DNA of 64,000 nt from UBA1422 sp041859095 (GCA_041859095.1 JBHEKY010000006.1:1-64000), one strand, 5' to 3'; positions 16,546 through 24,815 are shown, counted from the stretch's first letter. The notes: a model not told the origin generated them from the sequence alone. Numbers and translations: made by a program.

Positions 16546-17912
16546 AAAAATTAGACAAACGAGCATACATGTGCCTGGCACTTTCGGCATGCCTCTTCCT
16601 GGGGGTCTGCTTCTATATCGGAAAAGTTCTGGTTTTTGGCAGCACCTGGGTCAGTTATCCTGCCAACCAGCACATTTACACCGACGGTAAAATCAGCACT
16701 GGCAGCGTTTATGATGTCAATGGCCAACTCTTAATGAAAAATACCGAAAGCGGTACGCCGGATTACAATGACGATGTCACCATCCGAAAAGCCATGCTAC
16801 ACGCCACTGGCGACAAGGCCGGAAATATTATCACCGGTGCCAACAAAGCCTTTGCCGGTCGTCTGGTGGGTTACAATATTCTTACGGGAACTTATTCCGC
16901 AAAGAAGGCTGGACGTCAGCTTTACCTAACTTTGGATGCCAAGGTATGCGCTGCGGCATACACCGCACTAAACGGGCGAAGTGGTACCGTTGGGGTATAC
17001 AACTATGAAACCGGTGAAATCATCTGTATGGTTAGTTCCCCGACGTATGATCCGGCCAACCCTCCCACTCTGGCGGCGGATGACACCTCTGGGGTATATC
17101 TCAATCGATTCACCTCAGTGTCCGTTGTCCCCGGCTCCATCTTCAAATTAATCACCGCTGCGGCAGCCATCGAAGAAATCCCCGTACTTTCATCCTGGAC
17201 TTATAACTGTACCGGTGAGTTGCCTTTGGGCACCGCCGAAACCGATCGGGTAACCTGTCCCAGCGCCCATGGAGAAGTCAACTTTGAGGAAGCCCTAGCT
17301 GTTTCATGCAACTGTGGATTTGCAAATTTGTCTCTGATTCTTGGCAGCGAGTCGATACAGAAATATACCGAAAAAGCCGGTTTGACTCAGTCCTACTCCA
17401 TCAATGGAATCCAAACCACCAAAGGATCCTTCGAATATCCCGATAACGAGGTTGGGCTAGCCTGGACTGGTATCGGTCAGAATAAGGATTTGGTCAATCC
17501 CTGCTCCATGATGGTCTATATGGGTGCCATTGCAAATGGTGGAAAAGCCGCTGTACCACGGCTCATCGATACGGTAAAATTTAGCAACGGCCTTCCTGCC
17601 GGATGGTTTTTCTCCCGTAAGACCAATGTACTGATTGAGTCCGAAACCGCTGCCAAGCTGGAAAGTATGATGCACAACAATGTGGTCGAGACCTATGGGG
17701 AAGATAACTTTCCGGGATTAGACCTTTGCGCCAAATCAGGCACCGCCGAAGTTGGAGGCAACAAAGCGCCTAACGCCTGGTTCACAGGATTTATCCGCAA
17801 CGATGGCGCACCTTACGCATTTATCGTCTTAGTTGAAAACGGAGGCTCCGGTAGCGACGTCGCAGGCAAAATCGCAAATACTGTCTTACAGGAAATTGTA
17901 AAGAACAAGTAA
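16542..17912 (+). CDS. Class B penicillin-binding protein (transpeptidase)
   Basis: The 456-residue protein has an N-terminal membrane anchor (about residues 10-33) and a penicillin-binding transpeptidase domain with SxxK near residue 197 (GSIFK), SxN near 255 (SCN) and KSGT near 397. It lacks the large PASTA or extended dimerisation regions, so it resembles the compact PbpA type found next to FtsW-like genes. It cross-links peptidoglycan outside the membrane, presumably with the preceding SEDS protein. Its ATG overlaps the TGA of that gene. Confidence 0.9.
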   Translation: MKKLDKRAYMCLALSACLFLGVCFYIGKVLVFGSTWVSYPANQHIYTDGKISTGSVYDVNGQLLMKNTESGTPDYNDDVTIRKAMLHATGDKAGNIITGANKAFAGRLVGYNILTGTYSAKKAGRQLYLTLDAKVCAAAYTALNGRSGTVGVYNYETGEIICMVSSPTYDPANPPTLAADDTSGVYLNRFTSVSVVPGSIFKLITAAAAIEEIPVLSSWTYNCTGELPLGTAETDRVTCPSAHGEVNFEEALAVSCNCGFANLSLILGSESIQKYTEKAGLTQSYSINGIQTTKGSFEYPDNEVGLAWTGIGQNKDLVNPCSMMVYMGAIANGGKAAVPRLIDTVKFSNGLPAGWFFSRKTNVLIESETAAKLESMMHNNVVETYGEDNFPGLDLCAKSGTAEVGGNKAPNAWFTGFIRNDGAPYAFIVLVENGGSGSDVAGKIANTVLQEIVKNK

Positions 17913-17933
17913 TGCTCATTGTAAAGAACAAGT
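17895..17933 (+). repeat. Short direct repeat spanning the PBP stop codon
   Basis: ATTGTAAAGAACAAGT occurs at 17895-17910 and again at 17918-17933, separated by 7 nt. The first copy ends in the gene's TAA, the second is followed by an in-phase-looking TGA. It looks like a local duplication of the 3' end. Confidence 0.8.
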
Positions 17934-17956
17934 GATATCTCTTCTTCAAAAACTCA

Positions 17957-17991
17957 AAGAACCCGACAATGTTCCGCATTGCCGGGTTCTT
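17957..17991. terminator. Bidirectional terminator between convergent genes
   Basis: Arms AAGAACCCGACAATG and CATTGCCGGGTTCTT form a 15-position stem with one mismatch and a 5-nt loop, with T-rich sequence on both sides. It serves the PBP gene on the plus strand and the SDR gene on the minus strand. Confidence 0.88.
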
Positions 17992-18006
17992 TTGCTGTTG
18001 GTATTC

Positions 18007-18789
18007 TTATTTTGACTCAAGACTTTTCAGGACGGCTTCAATCAACTGATTGGCAGGACCTGCCTTCAACCCGCCGTCAATGTAGATATCTTCGCCTGTA
18101 ATATATTTGCAGTCGTCCGCCGCCAGGAAATGGAATAGAGCCGCGGCTTCTTCCGCTTTGCACATTCTGGCTAATGGTGTCTGGATCTTCATGACCATCA
18201 GCTCCGTTTCGCACCCTTCCGCATATGCCATGGGTGTGTCAATGGTGTTAGGGCAGATGCAGTTGACTCGGATGCCTCTTGGTGCCAACTCAATGGCAGC
18301 CGCCTTGGTCACCCCTACCACGGCTGATTTGCTGGCGATGTAGGCCCCATATCCTGCGTAATCCCCGTTGGCAGAATTGGAAGCGGTGCTCAGGATTGCA
18401 CCGCCGTCCTTCATATACTTCTGTCCGTATTTGATCCCGTATACAACACTCATGAGATTCACATCCATAAGGCGCTGGAAATTAGCGAGGTTAGCGTCTT
18501 CCAGAAGCTCCTCCGGGCTGATGATTCCGGCGTTATTCACCACGACATCCAAAGGTCCTAGGGCTTCGGCGGCCCCTTTCATCAGGGCTTCCACCTGCTC
18601 CTCTTTGCTGACGTCCGTACGGATAAACAAAGCTCCCAATTCGTTGGCCAACTCCCTTGTCTTCTCGTTGATATCCCCCATGACCACTTTAGCGCCTGCT
18701 TCAGCGAATCGTTTGGCGGTGGCATATCCCAATCCGGATCCTGCACCGGTGATCACGGCTACTTTGTCTTTCAGTGAAAAAAATTCCAT
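18007..18789 (-). CDS. Short-chain dehydrogenase/reductase (SDR)
   Basis: A classical 260-residue SDR with the NAD(P)-binding TGAGSGLG motif at about residue 15, NNAG near 90, and catalytic Tyr/Lys in YGAYIASK near 150. An Asp at the end of the second strand (GDIN) favours NAD over NADP. Substrate unknown. ATG 18789 has AGGGAC about 5 nt upstream. It lies downstream of rsgA on the same strand, separated by 82 bp that hold an inverted repeat (about 18826-18869, GCTGATAG with AGCATG/CATGCT elements), so it may be transcribed separately. Confidence 0.85.
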   Translation of the reverse strand: MEFFSLKDKVAVITGAGSGLGYATAKRFAEAGAKVVMGDINEKTRELANELGALFIRTDVSKEEQVEALMKGAAEALGPLDVVVNNAGIISPEELLEDANLANFQRLMDVNLMSVVYGIKYGQKYMKDGGAILSTASNSANGDYAGYGAYIASKSAVVGVTKAAAIELAPRGIRVNCICPNTIDTPMAYAEGCETELMVMKIQTPLARMCKAEEAAALFHFLAADDCKYITGEDIYIDGGLKAGPANQLIEAVLKSLESK

Positions 18790-18871
18790 ATTCTGTCCCT
18801 CGCATAAGTATTCACGAATAAACTATCAGCATGCTCCCGGGACAGCTGCCCCGGGAATCTATGCTGATAGT

Positions 18872-19867
18872 TTACCACTTATTATAGACCAGCGGTACAA
18901 ATTTCTTAGTGGTTTTCCTTAGAATTCTAGCCTCTTCCTCAGCTTTCAGTTTCATGTAACTGTTGAATCGCTTCGGGTCCAATCTGCCATCTCGAATTGC
19001 CTGTTTCAGGGCACATCCCGGCTCGTTGCCATGGGTGCAATCATTGAATCGGCACTCCAATTCCAGATCTGTGATGTCCTCAAAGACTTCATCCACATCG
19101 CTGTCATCAAGGGCCAATTCCCGGATACCCGGGGAATCAATGACGGCACCGCCCCCTTCCAAAGGAAACAGCTCACGGTGTGTGGTGGTATGTCTTCCTC
19201 TGCCATCGCTTTCACGGATACCGGCAGTTTTTAAGATGTCTTTTCCCAAGAGGCCATTGATGATGGTGGACTTTCCGACTCCTGAGGACCCGACGAATGC
19301 CACGGTTCGTTTCCCACCAATGTACTCTCTGATCTGTTCGAGACCTTCCCCGGTCAGGTTGGAGCAAAGCAGAATTTCAAGTCCCAGTTGCGCGCTCATG
19401 ATTTCCAGCATAGCTGCCTCTTTTTCCGTGGATAAATCTGACTTGGTCAAAACCACCACAGGACGGATGCCACAGCCGTACGCCACCGCAAGGTATCGTT
19501 CCAATCTTCTTCTGTTATAATCATGGTTCAGTGACATGCAAATAAACAGGATGTCTACATTCGCCGCAATGGATTGACTGTTTCCGCCAGTACCCGCTTC
19601 TGTCCTTCGCAATAAACTGGTTCGAGGTTCCTGGTCAAAGATAACAGCGTCTCCAGTTTCATCGGTGTCTCGGTCCAACTGAACCCAGTCGCCTACGGCG
19701 GGATAATCTAAAGTCTTTTTGGCTGCAAACGCCATTTTTCCGGATAGCATTGCCAGCAGCGGTTCTTCCCGTTTTTCAGGAAGAACCAGATACTGCTGAT
19801 GGTGTTGAGAAATGATTCTGCCTCGAAACATTTTGTTCTCCAACGGATTCATTTGGTTTGATTTCAT
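18872..19867 (-). CDS. rsgA: Ribosome small subunit-dependent GTPase A
   Basis: RsgA (YjeQ) is a circularly permuted GTPase that assists late 30S assembly. The 331 residues show an OB-fold domain, then permuted GTPase motifs TKSD (G4), GSSGVGKST (G1) and DSPG (G3), and a C-terminal zinc-binding C-x4-C...C region (CRFNDCTHGNEPGC). ATG 19867 has GGGAGG at 5 nt. The ATG overlaps the stop of an upstream 83-codon gene (TAATG), and both lie behind an attenuator-like leader at 20241-20363. Confidence 0.93.
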   Translation of the reverse strand: MKSNQMNPLENKMFRGRIISQHHQQYLVLPEKREEPLLAMLSGKMAFAAKKTLDYPAVGDWVQLDRDTDETGDAVIFDQEPRTSLLRRTEAGTGGNSQSIAANVDILFICMSLNHDYNRRRLERYLAVAYGCGIRPVVVLTKSDLSTEKEAAMLEIMSAQLGLEILLCSNLTGEGLEQIREYIGGKRTVAFVGSSGVGKSTIINGLLGKDILKTAGIRESDGRGRHTTTHRELFPLEGGGAVIDSPGIRELALDDSDVDEVFEDITDLELECRFNDCTHGNEPGCALKQAIRDGRLDPKRFNSYMKLKAEEEARILRKTTKKFVPLVYNKW

Positions 19868-20118
19868 TAGTACCTCCCTCGTTGTTTCTGACCATCGAAG
19901 CAAGCTTGCCGTAATTCGGCGCTCATCTCAAGTGTCTTGATACTCGTGATTGGTTTCTTGTTCTGTTTTTTTGTGTGTCCCCAGATCCACTCTACGCAGT
20001 CGATGCAAAGTCTTACAGTTTTTAATGGCAGCTTGATCACTGTCTCGGTAAGTTTCATAGGCCGGTTTGAATGCATGGGGATGCCGGTCGCAGTATGTTG
20101 CGCTCTTTGGGTATGCAT
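19867..20118 (-). CDS. Small basic hypothetical protein coupled to rsgA
   Basis: I do not recognise this 83-residue protein. It starts at an ATG with AAGGAG 9 nt upstream and its TAA overlaps the rsgA ATG, which is typical of translational coupling. It is rich in Lys, Arg and Thr, with a central CIDCVEWIWG segment. The ribosome site lies 4 nt after the last of four tandem hairpins. It could be a real small gene or a leader frame whose translation opens the rsgA start. Confidence 0.5.
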   Translation of the reverse strand: MHTQRAQHTATGIPMHSNRPMKLTETVIKLPLKTVRLCIDCVEWIWGHTKKQNKKPITSIKTLEMSAELRQACFDGQKQRGRY

Positions 20119-20136
20119 TCTTTTTTTCTCCTTGTT

Positions 20137-20252
20137 CCGGACATAAAAAGGCCCGGTATAATACAGATTCTCCGGGCATTAAAAAACCCGGTGTTACTCA
20201 TCCGGGCATAAAAATACCCGGGTTGCTGTCTTCCGGGCATAAAAATACCCGG
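20137..20252 (-). repeat. Four tandem CCGGG-hairpin repeats in the rsgA leader
   Basis: Four copies of a 20-nt unit (CCGGGCATAAAAATACCCGG with small variations) start at 20137, 20172, 20202 and 20233, i.e. every 30-35 bp, separated by unrelated 10-15 bp. Each unit is a 5-bp stem with a T-rich loop on the minus strand. Spacers are too short and too irregular for a CRISPR array. On the transcript they sit between the leader peptide and the ribosome site of the 83-codon gene. Confidence 0.85.
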
Positions 20253-20270
20253 GAGAAATCTCTCCCGGGT
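20241..20270 (-). terminator. Attenuator-type terminator in the rsgA leader
   Basis: On the minus strand ACCCGGGAGA and TCTCCCGGGT form a perfect 10-bp stem with a 4-nt loop, followed by ATTTTTATG. A third copy of the right arm (CTCCCGGGT, 20315-20323) lies in the end of the leader peptide gene and could pair with the left arm to block the terminator. Confidence 0.6.
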
Positions 20271-20303
20271 CCGATTCAATTGAATAAGGAATCATCGCAA
20301 AAG

Positions 20304-20363
20304 TTATCTTTTGCACCCGGGAGGTAAACTGTTCAATTGTTGTGCGTTTGTGCTACGAACCAT
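20304..20363 (-). CDS. 19-residue leader peptide upstream of rsgA
   Basis: The frame reads MVRSTNAQQLNSLPPGCKR and has a near-perfect ribosome site (AAAGGAGG at 6 nt). It starts about 30 nt downstream of a good promoter. Its last codons contain the CTCCCGGGT segment that can pair with the terminator arm, so its translation could decide read-through, as in classical attenuators. It shows no strong run of one amino acid codon, so the signal may be general ribosome state rather than a single amino acid. Confidence 0.55.
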   Translation of the reverse strand: MVRSTNAQQLNSLPPGCKR

Positions 20364-20398
20364 GTTCGTACCTCCTTTCGTTTTTTTAACATTATTAG

Positions 20399-20426
20399 TT
20401 TATCACAACAAACTATATTCTGTAAA
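20399..20426 (-). promoter_or_regulatory. Putative sigma-A promoter of the rsgA leader transcript
   Basis: TTTACA and GATAAA are spaced by 16 bp on the minus strand with a TG one base before the -10. The leader peptide ATG follows about 36 bp downstream. Confidence 0.5.
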
Positions 20427-20464
20427 GTGTTTTTGCTTGTCATACCAAAATATATTTTGCAACC

Positions 20465-20506
20465 AAAAATGCCAACTGCCGGTCACGAGTTTCGTGACCG
20501 GCAGTT
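20465..20506 (-). terminator. Terminator of the aminotransferase-SDR operon
   Basis: A perfect 15-bp stem (arms AACTGCCGGTCACGA / TCGTGACCGGCAGTT) with a 3-nt loop is followed on the minus strand by GGCATTTTTGG. It lies 54 bp after the SDR stop. Confidence 0.88.
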
Positions 20507-20559
20507 TGTAATCCGTTTTCACAAGATTATGGCCGTCTTCCCACTATTTTATTAAATTG

Positions 20560-21357
20560 TTAATAATATAAATCTGAAGGACCTTTGTATTCCTGAATGG
20601 TATTTCCTCCATCCACCACAAAGTTTTGTCCTGTGATATAAGAGGCTTTTTCCGATGCAAGGAACACATTCATGTTGGCCACTTCTTCTGCCGACCCACC
20701 ACGGCCGGCCGGCGTGTTTAGTCCGCCTACGGCTTCTTCTTCCGTTTGGGACGCCGTTGCAATCCAGCCTGGCAACACATTATTAATCGTAATGTTATAC
20801 TTGGCCGTTTCGATGGCGATGGACATGCTCATGCCATTGATGGCTGCTTTTGCGGCACCATATCCGGCTGACCCGGGATTACTTGCAATGGGTCCTGTCA
20901 CCGATGAGGTATTAACGATGCGCCCATACTGATTCTGAATCATATGGGGCAGTACCGCTCGGGTCACATTGAAACAAGTATTCAAGTTCCGATCAATGGC
21001 GTCATCCCAGCTTGCGTAACTGACCTTGTCAAAGGTCGCAAAGTCTTCTTCCATGCCAACCTGAACCATCCCGGCATTGTTCACCAAGACGTCAATGACG
21101 CCATACTTTTGAATGATGCCCGCCACCAGGTTTTCCACCTGCGTCCGGTCCATGAGATTGGCGATGAATGCTTCTGCTTCAACCCCAACGCCACGGAGCT
21201 CTTCAGCTCGCTGATAGACTCGTTCCGTCGTCGCGACCAGGAGGATTTTACCTCCTAGATCGCCAAGAATTTTTGCGGTTTCAAAACCGATGCCATTGGG
21301 ACTGCCAGCGCCTGTAATCAAACAGACCTGACCTGTAAAGTCAATAAACTTATTCAT
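20560..21357 (-). CDS. Short-chain dehydrogenase/reductase (SDR)
   Basis: A 265-residue classical SDR with TGAGSPNGIG near residue 15, NNAG near 92 and catalytic YGAAK near 167. The loop ATTER after the second strand would suit NADP. It is the second gene of a sigma-54-driven operon: its ATG lies 2 nt after the TAG of the aminotransferase gene and has no ribosome site of its own, so it is probably translated by re-initiation. A joint role with the aminotransferase, such as reducing the carbonyl product, is inference. Confidence 0.85.
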   Translation of the reverse strand: MNKFIDFTGQVCLITGAGSPNGIGFETAKILGDLGGKILLVATTERVYQRAEELRGVGVEAEAFIANLMDRTQVENLVAGIIQKYGVIDVLVNNAGMVQVGMEEDFATFDKVSYASWDDAIDRNLNTCFNVTRAVLPHMIQNQYGRIVNTSSVTGPIASNPGSAGYGAAKAAINGMSMSIAIETAKYNITINNVLPGWIATASQTEEEAVGGLNTPAGRGGSAEEVANMNVFLASEKASYITGQNFVVDGGNTIQEYKGPSDLYY

Positions 21358-21359
21358 GG

Positions 21360-22709
21360 CTATAGGATGTTGCTGACGATTTCGTCAAACACACTGGTAT
21401 GATGGTCGATATCTTTTTCTGAAGTCTCGGCAGAAATCAGCGCCATGTTGTGGAAAGGAGTCATCAGTATGCCTCTGTTTAAGGATGCCAGATGCATGTA
21501 TTGATCCAACTCGAAGTCTACGGCTGCTTCCGCTTCCCCACCGTTCATAGCCGGCTCTTTACGGAACCAATATTCGGTTCGGCAACCTAGCTGGGTGGTG
21601 TTCCACGGTAGGTTGTGCTTGTCGATGACCGACTGGATGCCTTCATTGAACTTGACAGCTAATGGGATGTTCTTGTTGTAGTAATCCTGTGTCAGGACTT
21701 CACCAAGAACCGCCTTCATGGCATGCATACTTAGTGCGTTAGCAGCCAGCGTGCCACCAATGCCACCGATGTCACAAAGTTCGGGAGGAATGGCTGCGGC
21801 AACTTTCTTGCCCAATTCTTCAGTGAAGCCATAAGCACCTGCAGGGATTCCGGCAGCGATGGTTTTGCCCACAACGACCATATCCGGCTTTAGGTTATAT
21901 TCTTTGGTATATCCACCAACACCGGTACAAATGGTGTGGGTTTCATCGATGATTAACAGTGTGCCGTACTTGGTGCATAGTTCTCGTAGTTTGTCATGGT
22001 AACCGGGGATCGGATGAACGATACCGCAGTTGGTCATAACCGGCTCTGCCAAAACAGCTGCAACGTCCTGATCTTTCAGCGCGTTTTCAAGAGCCTCCAC
22101 ATCGTTCCATTCAATGACCTTGGTGGTCAGAGCAGGATCGCACTGGGGACCTAAGCTCCCGGATTTGGCAACGGTCTTGCCGGTTTTTTCGTCGATGATG
22201 GCAACAGTTTCGTCAACGGAACCATGGTAGCACCAATTGTAAACCAATACTTTAGGTCGCTGAGTAACTTCTCTACAAAGTCTTAGGGCAAAGCGGTTGG
22301 CATCGGTTGCGCTTGTGGAAAACTGCCAGTATTTCATGCCAAATCTTCTGTTCAGCTCTTCGCCGACCCATACGGCATCCTCGGTAGGAAGCATGAGTGT
22401 GGTTCCTTTTTGAACGTATTCAGTAATGGCTCGCACTGCCGGTTCAACGGCATGGCCAATCATGGAACCGGTATCGCCAAGACAAAGATCCAGGTACTCG
22501 TTACCGTCAACGTCCCAGAAATGAGCGCCTTTTGCGGTCTCTACGAAAACAGGATAGCTACCTGCCCACTTTGTCATCCAGTTCATAGGTACGCCCTGAA
22601 GCAGGCTACCCTGTGCTCTTTTATAGAGTTCTCCGGATTTTGGATGGTTCTTTTCGAACATCTCAATTTCTTTGGCCATCTGGGCCTTTAGTTTGTCTCT
22701 GTTGATCAT
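21360..22709 (-). CDS. Class III PLP-dependent aminotransferase (GSA-aminomutase-like)
   Basis: The 449-residue protein belongs to the class III aminotransferase/glutamate-1-semialdehyde aminomutase fold. Visible landmarks are the substrate-side STSATDANRFALRL, the PLP Asp region LLIIDETHT and the Schiff-base Lys in VVVGKTIAAG near residue 280. It is unlikely to be HemL itself because it stands outside any haem cluster and is placed under a sigma-54 promoter with a dedicated activator, which points to catabolic use of an amino compound. ATG has AAAGGAAA at 7 nt. It ends in TAG; read-through would meet TGA after one codon. Confidence 0.82.
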   Translation of the reverse strand: MINRDKLKAQMAKEIEMFEKNHPKSGELYKRAQGSLLQGVPMNWMTKWAGSYPVFVETAKGAHFWDVDGNEYLDLCLGDTGSMIGHAVEPAVRAITEYVQKGTTLMLPTEDAVWVGEELNRRFGMKYWQFSTSATDANRFALRLCREVTQRPKVLVYNWCYHGSVDETVAIIDEKTGKTVAKSGSLGPQCDPALTTKVIEWNDVEALENALKDQDVAAVLAEPVMTNCGIVHPIPGYHDKLRELCTKYGTLLIIDETHTICTGVGGYTKEYNLKPDMVVVGKTIAAGIPAGAYGFTEELGKKVAAAIPPELCDIGGIGGTLAANALSMHAMKAVLGEVLTQDYYNKNIPLAVKFNEGIQSVIDKHNLPWNTTQLGCRTEYWFRKEPAMNGGEAEAAVDFELDQYMHLASLNRGILMTPFHNMALISAETSEKDIDHHTSVFDEIVSNIL

Positions 22710-22792
22710 GATAAATTTCCTTTCCTTTACGGCTTCTTCTAATTCGTTATTTGACTAAGTTAATTATACAACTTGATTATACTTTATATAAT

Positions 22793-22809
22793 TGCAAGTC
22801 CCGTGCCAA
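22793..22809 (-). promoter_or_regulatory. Sigma-54 promoter of the aminotransferase operon
   Basis: The minus strand reads TTGGCACGGGACTTGCA, an exact -24 GG / -12 GC element (TTGGCACG-N4-TTGCA). It is 83 bp upstream of the aminotransferase ATG. The divergent gene at 23019 encodes a sigma-54 activator. Confidence 0.85.
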
Positions 22810-22925
22810 GGCATCATTTGACGCATTATCCGCGATGTGATATCTGAAAGCCTTTGGAAACTGTGGGTACCGGTATGAACGGCCAGTTTGATCGTCTTTG
22901 GGGTGATAAGCGTTTGGTGTCAAAA

Positions 22926-22963
22926 TTGTCATAATTAACAACTATTATTGTCATAATTGACAA
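22926..22963. promoter_or_regulatory. Paired enhancer sites (UAS) for the divergent sigma-54 activator
   Basis: Two near-palindromes, TTGTCATAATTAACAA at 22926-22941 and TTGTCATAATTGACAA at 22948-22963, start 22 bp apart, about two helical turns. They lie about 120-170 bp upstream of the sigma-54 promoter, the normal distance for an enhancer. The second is extended to 9-bp arms (ATTATTGTC/GACAATAAT). Confidence 0.7.
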
Positions 22964-22986
22964 TAATGCCTGGCAGGTGATAAGAT
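22957..22986 (+). promoter_or_regulatory. Putative sigma-A promoter of the activator gene, -35 inside the enhancer
   Basis: A consensus TTGACA at 22957-22962 lies within the second enhancer palindrome, with TAAGAT 18 bp (or GATAAG 16 bp) downstream and the activator ATG at 23019. Binding of the activator there should repress its own transcription. The remainder of the 22710-23018 gap shows no gene. Confidence 0.5.
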
Positions 22987-23018
22987 TAGGCAAACAAATA
23001 TCGAACGGAGGAATCCTT

Positions 23019-24815
23019 ATGCTTAGTTTGTCATCCATTCAAAATACGGTTATGCAAGTTGCCGAAGCTATTACCGCAGCGTTGGACATCGAAACTGAAA
23101 TCGTGGACAGTCATCTTCGGATTATCGGGGGCACCGGGCGATATGTAAAAAAAATCGGATCCCTGGAGGAAGAAGGTCAGCTGGATTCCGGATTCATTTA
23201 TGCCACAATTTTAAAGACCGGTCGGGAATATGTATGCATGGATGTGCGGCAAGATTCCAATTACAACCAGAAGGAAGGCGAGTTCGCTGAAATCAGTTGC
23301 CCTATCCAGGTTGAAAATCAGATTATCGGTATTATCGGTCTGGTTGCCTTTACCCTTGAGCAACAAGAGAAAATGTCGGCAAGAAGTGACACCTACCTGA
23401 ATTTTCTCCGCCGCATGTCAGAACTAATCGCCAGCAAACTCATCGAATCCCAAAGCAACTCCAAGCTAGCCTCCATGCTGGAGTCCATGCCGGAAGGTCT
23501 GTTGGCGACCGATGGGGACGGGAAAATATTTTCCTGTAATTTTACATGTGAAGTGCTGTTGAACCGCAAACGGGAAGAAATGGTGGGGATGAAAATTGAT
23601 CGGTTGTTTCCTCAAGACGAGTTTTTTGCTCAGGGCGGCGCGGTTGGCAATCAGGCTCGTACCAAAGAAATCGTGTCAAAAGAAGGCCGATACTTCTTTA
23701 CCGCTGTACCCATTCCAGGCATCGGGATCATGTACTTGTTTCAAGATATGGAGGAGGTGGCGGCCAAAGCTAGTCAACTTGCTCATACCGACAGCGGAAC
23801 CACGTTCGAAAACATTTTGGGTCAAAGCCAAGCCATCATCGAAACGAAACGGAGAGCGCTACAGGTTTCCGGTTCTGATTCAACAGTGTTGATTACCGGA
23901 GAAAGCGGGACAGGCAAAGAACTTTTTGCCCGGGCCATACACAGCGCAAGTCCCCGTTCTGTTGGACCCTTTATCTCCATCAACTGCGGCGCTATTCCTG
24001 ACACCTTATTGGAAAGTGAGTTGTTCGGTTATGAAAAAGGTGCTTTCACCGGCGCGTCTACCATGGGCAAGCCAGGCAAGTTCGAAATCGCCAACAAAGG
24101 CACCATTTTCTTGGATGAAATCGGAGACATGCCCATCCATCTGCAGGTGAAGCTGCTCCATGTCCTTCAAAACAAAACCATCGAGCGTGTGGGAGGCGTG
24201 GTCCCTATTAAAATTGATGTGCGCATCATTGCAGCCACCAACAAACACCTGGAGGAGCAAATCGAAAAGGGTGAGTTTCGGGAAGATTTGTATTTCCGGC
24301 TTAATGTCATCCCTCTGCTCATCCCACCGCTTCGTGAACGGGGTGGCGACATTGACCTTTTGTTATTATCTACGCTGACCCGCTTCAACCAGCTCCTTGG
24401 GAAACGGGTGGCGGGGTTTCATCCGCTAGCCATGAAATTGTTATCCGGTTATGCCTGGCCCGGCAATGTCCGGGAATTGGAAAACACCGTGGAGTATGCT
24501 GTCAACATGGCTCCCGGGGAGGAAATCCTAGTGACCAACTTACCTCCGCGAATTCAGAATGCGCTTGCGACTCAGCACGACGGAACAAGTCTAACTAGTA
24601 CGGAGGGTGCCCAAGTTTTGGGTGTCTCCGGCCTGTCGAACTTTGCTGCGGAGGGGAGAACCCTAAAAGACCAGACGGATGCCATCCACCGAGAAATCAT
24701 CGCCTCCTGCCTGGCCAAGACAGGTGAAACGCTGGAAGGGAAAAGAAAAGCCGCCGACCAGCTAGGGATTAGCGAATCCACACTGTATCGACGGCTACGG
24801 GAGTTGGGGATGTAG
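23019..24815 (+). CDS. Sigma-54-dependent enhancer-binding protein
   Basis: The 598-residue regulator has an N-terminal sensory region (about 1-145, of the kind seen in sugar-diacid/GAF-like sensors), a PAS domain (about 150-255), an AAA+ domain with Walker A GESGTGKE near 293, the sigma-54-contacting loop GAFTGA near 341 and Walker B FLDEIGDM near 366, and a Fis-type helix-turn-helix at the end (about 572-598). ATG 23019 has GGAGG at 7 nt and is preferred over upstream non-ATG starts. It should activate the divergent aminotransferase-SDR operon and repress itself. The effector is unknown. It ends in TAG followed by TAA two codons later. Confidence 0.9.
   Translation: MLSLSSIQNTVMQVAEAITAALDIETEIVDSHLRIIGGTGRYVKKIGSLEEEGQLDSGFIYATILKTGREYVCMDVRQDSNYNQKEGEFAEISCPIQVENQIIGIIGLVAFTLEQQEKMSARSDTYLNFLRRMSELIASKLIESQSNSKLASMLESMPEGLLATDGDGKIFSCNFTCEVLLNRKREEMVGMKIDRLFPQDEFFAQGGAVGNQARTKEIVSKEGRYFFTAVPIPGIGIMYLFQDMEEVAAKASQLAHTDSGTTFENILGQSQAIIETKRRALQVSGSDSTVLITGESGTGKELFARAIHSASPRSVGPFISINCGAIPDTLLESELFGYEKGAFTGASTMGKPGKFEIANKGTIFLDEIGDMPIHLQVKLLHVLQNKTIERVGGVVPIKIDVRIIAATNKHLEEQIEKGEFREDLYFRLNVIPLLIPPLRERGGDIDLLLLSTLTRFNQLLGKRVAGFHPLAMKLLSGYAWPGNVRELENTVEYAVNMAPGEEILVTNLPPRIQNALATQHDGTSLTSTEGAQVLGVSGLSNFAAEGRTLKDQTDAIHREIIASCLAKTGETLEGKRKAADQLGISESTLYRRLRELGM

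Noticed and set aside
19928..20179. Alternative 83-codon frame upstream of rsgA
   Set aside because: It lacks a ribosome site and overlaps a frame that has one and that is coupled to rsgA.
20137..20252. Possible CRISPR array
   Set aside because: Repeats are only 20 nt, imperfect and palindromic, with 10-15 bp spacers and no cas genes.
21355..21362. UAG of the aminotransferase gene as a fusion to the SDR
   Set aside because: The next gene starts in another frame and TGA follows after one codon.
24006..24260. Antisense frames inside the sigma-54 activator and other large genes
   Set aside because: They are shadows of strongly biased codons, have no ribosome site and no recognisable domain.
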